Below, piece after piece: positions 10,494-22,302 of a stretch of 64,000 bases of DNA (position 1 is its first letter; the number at the start of each line of letters is the position of its first letter). The notes under the pieces were generated by a model that ran no database searches, was not told where the DNA came from, and worked only from the letters and a program-made list of their open reading frames with translations. The DNA is from Medicago truncatula (Eukaryota; Streptophyta; Magnoliopsida; Fabales; Fabaceae): the NCBI RefSeq assembly GCF_003473485.1, contig NC_053044.1, forward strand, positions 32,058,091 through 32,122,090, in the 5' to 3' direction. The translations under genes were made by a program, and so were the position numbers.

Positions 10494-12673
10494 TTAATTG
10501 CACCCAACACTAACATTAATCAATGACTTGACATGTTCATGGAGATTAGAGAGGCTCGGATTGCTCTTATAGTGGTACATGAGGGGAACCATTCTAGCAG
10601 CATTCAGACAAAAATTGGAAAATGATGATGAAAACTGATTTGCGACCATAATTTCTTGATTGAGACATTTCCATTCATTTGAAATCATGTGAGCAACATG
10701 TGTTTGCACGTCTTCACTGGAAATATCCTGATGTTCACTCATGTAGCAATCAAGATATGACCCGTCAAGACCATTTTGATCTCCACTCTGCATTCATTCA
10801 TTGATAATAATTCTTATCATTAGAACTTTACATTTTACAATTGTGTTAATTGGTTGAACAATTTAATCAAATACTTGTTTAAATTCTAATTTATGAGATA
10901 TATTTCTTACCTTAGCTCCTTCTAAATCATCAGCGAGACGAAGAATTTTTGCCACTGAATATATAACATTTGGAAAATTTTCATCCAAGATATCAGTTGT
11001 CTCCTTTGTTATACCATTAACATGATCCAACAGGAAGAATGCATGTTCAAGCACAACATGCACTCCAGTGCTCACTATTCCGTTGTTCAAGTAATCCTCT
11101 GCCTTTGGTAAGTGACCAGAATTCAACCAATGAGCCTCTTCCATGAAAGCGTTCAATAAGCGTATCCACTGTTTCATCCAAATAATTTTATATATACTCA
11201 GCCATTGAAAGAATAATTTATATATATGATAAAATATAAAAGACGGTTAGTTAGTATACCGATTTTTTAAGAGTGTTTATAGGGTTGAATCCATGCTTCT
11301 TGTAGACATTTTCAGCAAAGTTATTGGTAATGTCGTAAAGTGCATTCAAAGATATTTTCATGAAGTTTGGAAGTTGCTCTGTGCCAGTGGTTTCCCACCT
11401 GAATCAAAAATCATTTCATAGTAAGTATTAGAGTGAAGCATCAATGTAATATTTGTATATCTTTGCAGAGGTATATGTATGTATTAACTAACTAAGGAGA
11501 TGTATAAATTTATTCAAAATTGAATACCTGTTAATAGCATCTGTGAATATTGTAAGTTGATCCAATGTCCCGTGAACATCGAAAATGTCGTCAATAACAT
11601 AAATTAAAGAGATGGGTTTTGTGAGCTCAATCCTTTGTTCTGAAAAGTTTGGATCTGTAAAGCATGCCATAGGCCATGTGTACCATTTCAGAGGTTGATA
11701 CCCTGAAAACTTCACCTCCTTGTCTAGTCCAAGTTCTTTCCACCATCTATTAAATGAGGGTATAGTTACGTTAGTTACCCCTATGTAAAATTTGAATAAT
11801 TATAAAGTCAACATCTATTTTTAACCAGAAAACATACTTGGAAACTTCAATGGTTTCATTCTGGTTCATGAACCTAACTATGCCAGAATTGATTTTAGCA
11901 AGTTCCTCTAAACATATCAAATCCTTCTCAGCCTTCAAATCATGCATGAATGTGTTTTTATCCATAAATCTTGACAATCCATAGTGAAGTGGATTCTGAA
12001 GAGTGTTTGCAACATATAAAGCTTTGTTATGTTCTTGGTTTCTTGACAACCATGCATGTAGAAGCTCACAGCAGAGATATCCTACATCGTTAAGACTATC
12101 TTCTCCTTCAATACTTAGTTGCGATGCTTCGTAAAGGGCAATGAGACCTTTCACATCCTCACCATGTTTTTCTTCAAACATTCTTTTGTTACACTTCAAG
12201 CTGTCAAATAAATCTACACAACAATTATAGTTAGTCATTATATTACTAAATATATATATTCAATTGTGGAGAGGATCTGTATTAAACAAACCTGCATTTA
12301 CGTAATGGCCTCCTTGTCTCAGCAAGCGGAATGCAAGTGCAACTTCATAGAGTTCATGGCTACTCACAAAATCAATTATAGGATTGGTGTTCAATATCAA
12401 ATGCAGATTTTCAAGAGCCACATTTATTTCCTCAGCAAAATAGTGTTCAATACCAAACCTTTGGATAATATCGATCAAATAAAAACTCTCCATGGGATCT
12501 TCGATTTTAACAAGTTTCTTATAAACTTTCTTAAATATCAAAGCTTGTTTGACATATAAAACATCCTAAAAATGTAAAAGTGCATTGATCAGAACATTGA
12601 AATTATAAAACTATGTTGTAAATAAATTTAGAATAACTGTATATATTGGTATTTCAATTAAAATACTTACCAT
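10494..12673 (-). CDS. Terpene synthase, TPS-g-like, copy 2 (520 aa, seven exons)
   Basis: Same gene model as copy 1. Exons: 12671-12673 (ATG only), 12292-12565, 11838-12213, 11528-11746, 11260-11398, 10911-11168, 10494-10787. All are open and all joints are GT-AG. DDIFD is kept; the RxR and NSE/DTE positions are altered as in copy 1. Copy-specific differences include Asp-Val-Leu-Tyr after the initiator Met, Thr-Thr-Asp in exon 6, and a C-terminus ending Ser-Val-Gly-Cys-Asn. The 5' UTR lacks about 60 bp present in the other copies, between the ATG context and the 'aagatgtgaag' segment. It may therefore start or splice slightly differently. It appears to be an intact gene, but activity is unknown. 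Confidence 0.83.
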
Positions 12674-12840
12674 TCTTGATATTTTTAAGATGTGAAGTGG
12701 TTTGCTATAGCAGTATAACTCAAGGAAGATGATTATTTTGAAGAAATGGGAATAATATGTGGAGCTATTTATAGTTTAACATTGCACATGGTTCATATTT
12801 GCTCTTTTGAGCTACTGAATGATTGAAGGTCAAAATATGT
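12674..12840 (-). promoter_or_regulatory. Promoter of TPS copy 2 with shortened leader
   Basis: The TATA box (minus) is at 12766-12773 and the W-box TTGACC at 12828-12833. The leader is about 60 bp shorter than in the other copies. Confidence 0.6.
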
Positions 12841-14340
12841 ATGCAGCATGTGCATTGGAACACATTAATTTATTAGTTATAATATTGATGACAACTGATA
12901 AATAAAATAAGCAGTTTAAGTTTGCCAATGTTTGTTGCATTATGTTACTGACTTCATGTTGTCTATTCATGACTTCCTACACCTACACTAAATAACAATA
13001 ATTAATTTAAAGGAGAACATGTTTCTCATATTAAATATATAAACATCAATTTAAAGGAGAACGCGTGTTTCTTATATTAAATATATATAATCACTGTGCA
13101 TGCTTCCACCCAAAAAATGTGCATTACTTTAATACTTGTTTATTTTGTGAGGCACTTAGATCGATCTGAATTTGTTGGTTTAGATTAAAGTTTCTATTGA
13201 ACCTTCAAATATAACTAACACACTCTTTTTAACAAACTTTCTTTATTTAGTTTGATTAAATGGGTCTCTATATATTCATGTGGGACCTACATGATTTAAT
13301 TTGACTCATTTGAATTGCAACCTATCAGAAAATATGTTGAAGATTGTGTATTAAATAGCGTGTTGCTAACGCTCCTCGTAATATATATGTTTAGAAGATT
13401 GATTAAATTGTAAAGGTAAAGAAGTCACGCTGGTTGATTTTTTTGATAAATTTCTATATGATTTTTCTTTACGAGAAGTGTTATCAACACTCTTTCTAAT
13501 ACTTACTCTCTTATTATGTTAAATAGTTATGTGGATCTCACTATTTTATCTGAGACTTGTTAAGAATAATAGTTAGTTCAATTGTTAGTTTGTAAATATA
13601 GTTTGTTAGGGTACAAGTTGGTTACTATATAAGTCATAAGGTTGACTTTTTTGGAATACTTTTCCATTTTTGTATCATTTTTCAACTATCATACTCATCG
13701 ATACAATAGTTTTGTAAGCTTTTATCTCTATTTTCATGGATGTGATGTTTTTGAACACTCGTTTCCAAAATATGGCACTTATATTAATTTCATACAATAA
13801 AAAAAAAAAAATGAGTCTTAGATAGTGTGTTTGAAAGAAAATGTTTTTAACATTTCTCTTTTCTTCATTATTTGGTAAGGGAAATGTTACTAGCTAACAC
13901 ATATTTTAACACACTTTTCAGCGCATTTATTCTTTTATTGATTAAAATTAACATGGGTCCTATTAGATTTATATGAACCCACATAATTTGGTGGAACTCG
14001 TACGTATTTTAATTAATTAAATAGAGTGTATTAAAATGTACGTTGCTATCATTCCTAGATTAATAAACACGTATTTTAACTTAACCCAAAATTATACAAC
14101 TTAGAGACACGACACTAAATAAGTATAGACACTTGTCTCGGTCAAAATTTGAATTTTAGCTAGTCACAGTTTGAGAGAGTAGACACTTCCGCTAAACCCG
14201 GCTTTGCTTGTTAAAATGCATGAACTTTACTTGCAAATATAGTAGTAATACGTGGAATCAAGAATGAAGCATAAAATACATCTCTGAGGTTTTTTTTTTC
14301 TTTTCCTGAGAGCAAAATACATTACTGAGTTGCTACTATA
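12841..14340. other. Intergenic upstream of TPS copy 2
   Basis: No gene is seen. The proximal part parallels 170-900 and 24790-25250 (TPS upstream spacer). A stretch at about 13557-13757 beginning 'tgttaagaataatagtt' is absent from the parallel spacers. It looks like an insertion, possibly LTR-derived, but no target duplication could be found. Confidence 0.45.
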
Positions 14341-14344
14341 CTGT

Positions 14345-15280
14345 CATGCGCTAATTTGAATTGTGGGTTGATGATTGTTGAAACTTATGCAGAAGGGAGC
14401 AGCACTCAACAGCATGGTCTATGTAAAACTGTCGTAACTGAGGCAAAATCAATGGTTGGCAAACAGAAATGGCAGAGTACACTACTTCTAATGTGGGAGT
14501 AAAACAGGAGAGAATTTCATAATCAAATCCCAACAACTTGGTGAGCCACTTGTGTTGAGCTGGTGTCTGAACAGTTTGAGTTAATAAGTTTCTCAAGCTT
14601 TGCTAATCGGTAAAGATGAGGAAATGACGTCCAAGGAGGTAATGGCGCCAGTTTTTAACAACGGCGGTAATGGCAAACATTTCTCGATCGTAGGCTGAAG
14701 CGAGCTGCATGCGAGAACATAATTTCTTGCTGAAATAAGCAATGGGATGGTGGTGTTGGGCCAGAACAGCCCCTATAGCGGTAGCAGATGCATCAGTCGT
14801 GACTTCAAATGTAGAGTCAAAATCCGGTATTGCAAGAACCGGTACGGAAATCATTGTTGTCTTGAAGAGTTGGAAGGCGGTTTTGGCTTCAGATGACCAT
14901 ACGAATTTATTCTTTCTTAAGAGAGAAATGAGGGGGCCAGCTCTCTTGGCAAAATCTCGCACAAAGCGTCGATAGTAACCTGTTAACCCCATGAAACCAC
15001 GCAAAAATGAGATGGTTGTGGGAGCTGACCAATCCTGAATCGCTTGAATTTTACTAGGATCTGCTGAGACACCTTCCATAGATATTATATGGCCCAGATA
15101 ATCTACCTTGCTGACACCGGATGACCATTTGCCAAACTTTGCATAAAACTGATAATTTGATAAAATTTGCAGAACATGTTGCAAGTGGGACGCCCAATTT
15201 GCACTATAGACAAGAATGTCGTCAAAATACACAGGGACAAATTTGCAAAGACAAACGCATGCATAAGAAATCATTCATGG
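14345..15280 (-). mobile_element. Ty3/gypsy retrotransposon fossil, polymerase part
   Basis: A minus-strand stretch encodes the later part of reverse transcriptase (the YFDD-type catalytic box) and the start of RNase H. It is typical of Ty3/gypsy elements. It is broken and incomplete, with the remaining domains and LTRs missing and at least two breaks. It lies in the spacer between TPS copies 2 and 3. Confidence 0.85.
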
Positions 15281-15419
15281 CTGCTTGGAACGTAGAATGA
15301 CGGTGCTCACTTCCATTTATCATAATATTATTCAGATTTTTCTATTATCTCTTATTTCTCCCTTAATTTCCCGAGTCCACCCAGCTCGAATTGGGAATAT
15401 AGTTCTGTAGCTATCATTT

Positions 15420-16390
15420 TGGTGTTTTCATTTCCTTCACCATTCCTCCCAAACCTAAGAAAAATGAAAAGTTGCAGGAAGATATCACTTCACAACTCTC
15501 AGATATGCAACAGCAGATTGAATCTAATTTACAATCCTTCCTTATTACCCACTTGTCTTCCTTAATCCGTCTCAACCTTCAGCAACGTACTCCATCTCAA
15601 TTCACTAAACCACCAAAAATCACCCTCTCATCCTTTGATGGCACTAACCCATTTGACTGGTATTTCTAGGCAGATCAATATTTCGACCTCACCACAATGC
15701 CTTACCTTGGTCCCTTTCTTCGTGAAAGGCCCAACGCTCAGTTGGTTAAAGGCTCTCTGCCAACAATCCACTAACCACCTGGGAAGTGTTTGTTCGTGCC
15801 CTTGAACTGCGTTTCGGAACCTCCTCCTTTGAAAACCACCAAGCCGCCTTATTCAAAATTCATCAAACCACATCTGTGTCTGACTACCAACTTCGTTTTG
15901 AGGCCTTGTCGAATCGAGTTGTTGGGCTCTCCGTTGAACCTCTCTTAAATTGTTTCATACCGGTCTTAAAGATGAAATCTAGAGAGAACTTGCCATCCTC
16001 AAACCTCATACAATGGACCAAGCCATTAGCCTTACCAAACTTTTAGAGGACAAGTTTTGTGCATCTCGTCGGGTTCCTTTTTGAGGTTCGAAACCTTCCA
16101 ACATAGGTGTGGCATCCTCCCCGAGATCTGTCCTTGGATCTTGTACGGCCTCTACTCAGATCCCTATTCGCCGCCTTTCTCCGGTGGAAATGCAAGAACG
16201 TCGTGCCAAGGGACTCTGCTTCAATTGTGACGAGCGCTTCGGTCCCAATCACCGTTGTCTTGCCAAGCAGTCCTTGCTTCCTTTGGCTGATGAAGCAGAA
16301 TATTATTCAGATTTTTCTATTATCTCTTTTATCTCTCCCTTTATTTCTGGAGTCCACCTAGCTCGAATTGGGAATACAGTTCTGTAGCTA
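15420..16390 (+). mobile_element. Ty3/gypsy retrotransposon fossil, gag part, in opposite orientation
   Basis: A plus-strand stretch encodes a gag-like region ending in a CCHC zinc knuckle (CFNCDERFGPNHRC). It is broken with several interruptions. Its orientation is opposite to the adjoining polymerase fossil, so the element was inverted internally or two insertions are joined. A direct repeat of about 92 bp flanks it (15324-15414 and 16299-16391). Confidence 0.8.
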
Positions 16391-16391
16391 T

Positions 16392-17164
16392 ATTTTACAT
16401 AGGTTATAACATATAAGTAATAAGTTGAGAGGTATATTTTTCTTCCACTCACATGCAGTTACGGATTTGTCAAAAACCTTGACCCGATCACACTCAACCT
16501 CCACCCTGCAGTGAGAGTAAACTCAACAAGTAAAACACAATTTTTAGCATAATTAGTTGTAACTGAAAATGTGCCTCAATATCTAAACAAGTAACATTAC
16601 ATTTATCGAATAATCAACTTGCACAGATTAAATGCATCTGAACAACGTGATGACAATCACAGACTCTTTAGATTCAACTTTACGTACCAAACCATTAAAA
16701 TGTAGTGTCATGTACTTTAGTCAGCTTGATAAGCTGTTATGTTCACAATTTTATTTATGTAGACGACAGGGTGAATGTCAATTTCCTTTTTCCTTATCCC
16801 CAATTTTCATTTTCCTCATAATTACTTTTTTTATCATCTTACCGCTACCACTGTGATATTTAAAAAGCATTACTCATGGATCTTAGTGATCTTATATAAA
16901 TTGGCACCATTTAGGCATTTTCCTTCATAAATTAGTAATGCATCTTCAGCTTATTACTAGAGCCCTGAAGTACAATAGCAGTTAGCTGGAAGATTAAGAA
17001 AGTCCAATTGCAATGCCTATAATTTCATTGAAATACAAGGTTTGAGTACAAATAAACAAATGGGAAATTAGTACCAAGAGAACCATGAAAACAATATTTC
17101 CTAATTCAAATTACAAAATCAATATGTTGTGCAGAAACAACAAAGCACAATGTTTTAAAATGTA
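16392..17164. repeat. Downstream flank of TPS copy 3
   Basis: No gene is seen. Bases 16430-16720 match the 3' flanks at 3590-3840 and 21530-21780. Bases 16903-17164 are nearly identical to 4013-4274. Confidence 0.55.
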
Positions 17165-19322
17165 CTAATTGCGTCCAACACCAACGTTAATCAATGACTT
17201 GACATGTTCCTGGAGATTAGAGAGGCTTGGATTGCTCTTATAGTGGTACATGAGGGGAACCATTCTAGCAGCATTGAGACAAAAATTGGAAAATGATGAT
17301 GAAAAATGATTTGCAACCAAAATTTCTTGATTGAGACATTTCCATTCATTTGAAATCACGTGAGCAACATGTTCTTGCACATCTTCACTGGAAATATCTT
17401 GGTGTTCACTCATGTAGCAATCAAGGTATGACCCATCAAGACCATTTTGATCTCCACTCTGCATTCATCCATGATAATTCTTATCATTAGAACTTTACAA
17501 TTAACAATTGAGTTAATCGGTTGAACAACTTAATCAAATACTTGTTTAATATTTTAATTTAGGAGACATATTTCTTACCTTAGCTCCTTCTAAATCATCA
17601 GAGAGACGAAGAATTTTTGCAACTGAATATATGACATTTGGAAACTTTTCATCCAAGATATCAATGGTTTGCTTTGTTATACCATTAACATGATCCAACA
17701 GGAAGAATGCATGTTCAAGCACAACATGCACTCCAGTGCTTACAATTCCATTGTTCAAGTAATCCTCTGCCTTCGGTAAGTGACCAGAATTCAACCAATG
17801 AGCCTCTTCCATGAAAGCGTTCAATAAGCGTATCCACTGTTTCACCAAAATAATTTTATATATACTCAGTCATTTGAAAGAATAATTTATATATATGATA
17901 AAATATAAAAGACGGTTAGTTAGTATACCGATTTTTTAAGAGTATCTATAGGGTTGAATCCATGCTTCTTGTAGACCTTTTCAGCAAAATTATTGGTAAT
18001 GTCGTAAAGTGCATTCAAAGATATTTTCATGAACTTTGGAAGTAGCTCTGTGCCAGTGATTTCCCACCTGAATCAAAAATCATTTCATAGTAAGTATCAA
18101 AGTGAAGCATCAATGTAATATTTGTATTTCTTTGCAGAGGCATATGTATGTATTAATGAGATGTATATAATTATTCAAAATTTAATACCTGTTAACAGCG
18201 TCTGTGAATATTGTAAGTTGTTCCAATGTCGCGTGAACATCGAAAATGTCATCAATGACATAAATTAGAGAGATAGGTTTGGTGAGCTCAATCCTTTGTT
18301 CTGAAAAGTTTGGATCTGTAAAGCATGCCATCGGCCATGTGTACCATTTGAGAGGTTGATACCCCGAAAACTTCACCTCCTTGTCTAGTCCAAGTTCTTT
18401 CCACCATCTATCATTTGAGAGAATAATTATGTTAGTGATCTCTATCTAAATTTTGAATAATTTTAAGGTCAACATAGAATTGTAATTAGAAAACATACTT
18501 GGAAACTTCAACGGTCTCATTCTGATTCATGAACCTAACTATGGTGGAGTTGATTTTAGCAAGTTCCTCTAAACACATCAAATCCTTCTCAGCCTTCAAA
18601 TCATGGATGAATGTGCTTTTATCCATAAATCTTGACAAACCATAGTGAAGTGGATTCTGAACAGTGTTTGCAACATGTATAGCCTCATTATGTTCTTGGT
18701 TTCTAGACAACCATGCATGTAGAAGCTCACTACAGAGGTATCCTACATCGTTAAGACTATCTTCTCCTTCAATACTTAGTTGCGATGCTTCGTAAAGGGC
18801 AATGAGACCTTTCACATCCTCACCATGTTTTTCTTCAAACATTCTTTTGTTACACTTCAAGCTGTCAAATAAATCTACACAACAATTATAGTTAGTCATT
18901 ATATTACTAAATATATATATTCAAATGTGGAGAGGATCTGTATTAAACAAACCTGCATTAACATAGTGGCCTCCTTGTCTCAGCAAGCGGAATGCAAGTG
19001 AAAATTCATAGAGTTCATGGCTATTCACAAAATCAATAGGATTGGTGTTCAATATCAAATGTAGCTTTTCAAGAGCCACTTTGATCTCCTCAGCAAAGTA
19101 GTGTTCAATGCCAAACCTTTGGATAATATCAATCAAATAAAAACTTTCCATCGGATCTTCGATTTTAACAAGTTTCTTATAAACTTGCTTAAATATCAAA
19201 GCTTGTTTGACATATGTAGCATCCTGAAAATGTAAAAGTGCAGATTGATCAGTACTTTGAAATAAAATATTTTAAATTTGAACAGCTGTATATATTTGTA
19301 CTTCAATTAAAATACTTACCAT
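17165..19322 (-). CDS. Terpene synthase, TPS-g-like, copy 3 (519 aa, seven exons)
   Basis: Exons: 19320-19322 (ATG only), 18953-19223, 18499-18874, 18189-18407, 17929-18067, 17579-17836, 17165-17458. All are open. One Ile codon fewer in exon 2 than in copies 1 and 2 gives 519 aa. DDIFD is kept; RxR and NSE/DTE are degenerate as in the others. It is nearly identical to copy 1 in exons 4-6, in introns and in both flanks, so these two are the youngest duplicates. Exon 2 carries Phe-Ser-Leu where the other copies have Val-Ala-Leu, and Asn-Ser-His for Ser-Ser-His. Likely expressed like its siblings; the product is unknown. Confidence 0.85.
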
Positions 19323-19510
19323 TCTGGAAATTAATGCTTTGATAGTAAATTAAAACAGACTTGATTCAGTGTTTATAGCTGGGGATATTGTTAAGATGTG
19401 AAGATGATTATTTTGAAGAAATGGGAATGATATGTGGAGCTATTTATAGTTTAACATTGCACACGATTATTATTTGTTATTTTGGGTTACTGAATGATTG
19501 AAGGTCAACA
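19323..19510 (-). promoter_or_regulatory. Promoter of TPS copy 3
   Basis: The TATA box (minus) is at 19441-19448 and the W-box TTGACC at 19503-19508. It is nearly identical to the promoter of copy 1. Confidence 0.6.
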
Positions 19511-20984
19511 TATGTATGCTGCATATGTGTATTGTAACACATTAATTTATTAGTAGTTTTTCTTTTGTATTTATTAGTTATATTTTGCCAATGCTTGTTA
19601 TAGTAGTTTTTTTTGGTAGAAGTTATAGTATGTTGTTGATGTGCTGTTTTCTATTCATGACTATTTAACATTAAATAACAACGATTAATTTAAAGAACAT
19701 GTTTCTTGTTTATTTCGTGAGGAACTTTAGATCGATCTTAATTAATTATTATATGTTTCCTTTCCATTGAACATGCAAATATAATACTCCATTATTTGGT
19801 AAACGTCAAGAAGCCACTTTAGTTGATTTGCTTCATAAATTTCAACATGATTTTTAGTTCCTAATTTGGTAAACACGTGATTTTAACTCCACCCGAGGTT
19901 ACCCAACTTGAGACAACTAAAATCTGAATTTTAGCTCTTTATACTGTGAGAGGCTAACACTTCAACTGGATCCTTTGTTTTGTTAACATGCATGATTTTT
20001 ACTAATAAAATAGTAGTAATACGTGGAATCAAGAATGACATGACATAAAATACATCACTAAGTTAGTATCTATAGCACTTGTGTGACATAGAATTGGGCG
20101 ACATTGATCAATCACAATGTCACAATGCTTGTGAAAGAGAGAGAAACACAAGCATTGATGTATATCAACTTGAATGAATATAATATTCGTCGTAAAACAT
20201 TATTTTTATCTTTAGTCCTTGCAAACATAAAACTTTTTTTTTTTGGTCTTTGTTGTTTTGCTTTTAGTCCATGCAAATTTGACTTATTTATGTAATTCTT
20301 TCCGGCAAATATGTATCATTTGAGTTTTCGTCCTTGGACTAACTAATCTTTTCATATAGCACTGCAATTACTAATCACTTTAATTTTGATCCTTAATCTC
20401 ATTTTCTCGCTGATATGGACTGTGATTGCTGATGTGGCACACATTGATTAGGAAATAATGAGGATGAGTCAGCAAATAACACTTGAATGGACCTTTTTGC
20501 CCTTAATAAATCCATGAAAAGAGAAAAAAAAAAACTTTTTGCTTCTCCCAAATTTGCTTCAATCTTCTTCTTCTTCAAGATCAACTCGTCATATCTTCCA
20601 TTCTCTCCACACCAGCTCAAGCTCGTCAATTAAAACACTTAAAAACAAAAGCTTTGAAGTTTTAATTTTCTTTCTTTCACTACCACTGTCTTGCCCTTTG
20701 TTTTCGACTAAAGAAAATATATTTGAAGAAGATGAAACATAATCGTTTATTGGAGAAAGATTATTTCAAATCAACATTAGCAGTTTCTGATAAACTTCTC
20801 TTTCCAGAACAATTTTTAACTGATGATTCTTCGTGGCCACTTGCCATCGCCACCCCTCAACTTCTCTAACACTTCCGCCATTACCCTTCTTCCTTTTCAG
20901 AAAGATCATGTTTTGCCCTGAGAGAATAAGAGCATCCCCAGTTTTGGCACTTAAATGGGTCACATGTGCACCCACCACCTTCTT
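19511..20984. other. Intergenic upstream of TPS copy 3
   Basis: No gene is seen. Bases 19511-19720 mirror the copy 1 upstream region. Bases about 20195-20400 contain 'tagtccttgcaaa' and 'tttagtccatgcaaa' stretches typical of decayed Mutator-type MITEs. Bases 20400-20980 contain short frames on both strands without recognisable domains. Confidence 0.45.
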
Positions 20985-21260
20985 TTAGCCGGTGATGAAT
21001 CATTGATTAGTTCAGAAACAGGGGAAATCTTGACTGTCTTGGCTGGATCATGAAATGTTGCCATAGAGAGTCTTGCTCTATCAGGATTAGTAACTGCGCA
21101 CATAGCTCTTGTACTTTCCATTTGCTTTAATCTGGTGTCAAAATAAACCAAACTTGTTAACGAATTCAATTTCATTAATGAATTATTTATCAGGAAAATA
21201 TAAAGAAGTCACTAACCATCATAACACAATGCTAGCCAACCACATATCCTATAAAAGCTT
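20985..21260 (-). pseudogene. Dioxygenase exon 2 and intron relic
   Basis: This matches exon 2 of the intact gene from the Ser-Pro-Ala-Lys region back to its 5' splice junction (about 20985-21140), then intron sequence to about 21260. The encoded piece still reads Asn-Pro-Asp-Arg-Ala-Arg-Leu-Ser, the R-x-S region. The C-terminal end and exon 1 are missing. Confidence 0.75.
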
Positions 21261-21374
21261 GGTTTCATGTATTTGGGGTCACTGCTACATCAGACCCTTT
21301 GTAATTGCAATTCCTTTCCTTCTCCCCATCTTGTACATCTTTTATGATTTTGGTGGAATATATATAAGCCGATT

Positions 21375-21377
<3 letters not shown>

Positions 21378-21410
<33 letters not shown>
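21378..21410. repeat. (TA)n microsatellite
   Basis: A pure TA dinucleotide run of about 15 units sits between the dioxygenase relic and the flank repeat of copy 4. Confidence 0.9.
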
Positions 21411-21414
<4 letters not shown>

Positions 21415-22302
21415 AAACTCAAATCATTATAGAATGAAATATAATATTTTGAAATGAAACTTTTATGCTTTCATGTACAGAAACATGAGTAAACAATGGC
21501 ATCCTATACAAACATGGCATATTTTCTTGTGCTTCACGTGAAGTTATGAGTTTTCTATGAACCTTGACCCGACCACTCTTAACGTCCATCCGGCAATGAT
21601 CGTAAACACAATCAGAAAAATACAATTGTTCTCATAATTAGTTTTAATTGAAAGTTTGCCTCGATATCTAAATAAGTAACATTACAATCATTGAATAATT
21701 GACTTGCACTGATTAAATGGATCTCAGCAATGTGATGACAGTCACAAACTCTTACCATACCTTTAAAATGTAGTGTCATGTACTTTAGTCACCTTGACAA
21801 CATGGTATAAGATTCATTTTAGTCATGTGGCACAAGAACTGTTTCTTTTTTTCTTAGAAGGTATTTTACACAAAAATTGTCTGACAGTAAAAATAACAAC
21901 CAAGTAACACTGCTAGTCTGAACATTACAGTGGCACCATGGTATAAGATTCATTTTAGTCATGTGGCACCATTTAGGCATTTTCCTTCATAATTTAGTAA
22001 TGCACCATTCTTCTAGATGAATTCCAAAATGGATATATTAAGCTTTTGATAGAAACATATGGCACACTTCACTTTCACCATTATTTTGTAAATGACCTTA
22101 ATGGGAAAGTCCAATAGCAGTTAGCTGTAAGATTAAGAAGTTCAATTGCAATGCTTATAATTTCATTGAAGTACAAGGTTTGAGTACCAATAAACAAATG
22201 GGAAATTAGTACCAAGAGAACCATGAGAACAATATTGCCTAATTTAAATTACAAAATCAATATGTTGTGCATAAACAACATAACACAAGGTTTGAAAATA
22301 TG
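21411..22302. repeat. Downstream flank of TPS copy 4
   Basis: No gene is seen. It matches 3490-4270 (flank of copy 1) with one inserted stretch (about 22008-22100). The short frames on either strand have no recognisable content. Confidence 0.55.

Noticed and set aside
13557-13757. Possible short LTR beginning tgttaagaataatag
   Set aside because: No target duplication and no clear end; kept only as a remark in the spacer entry.
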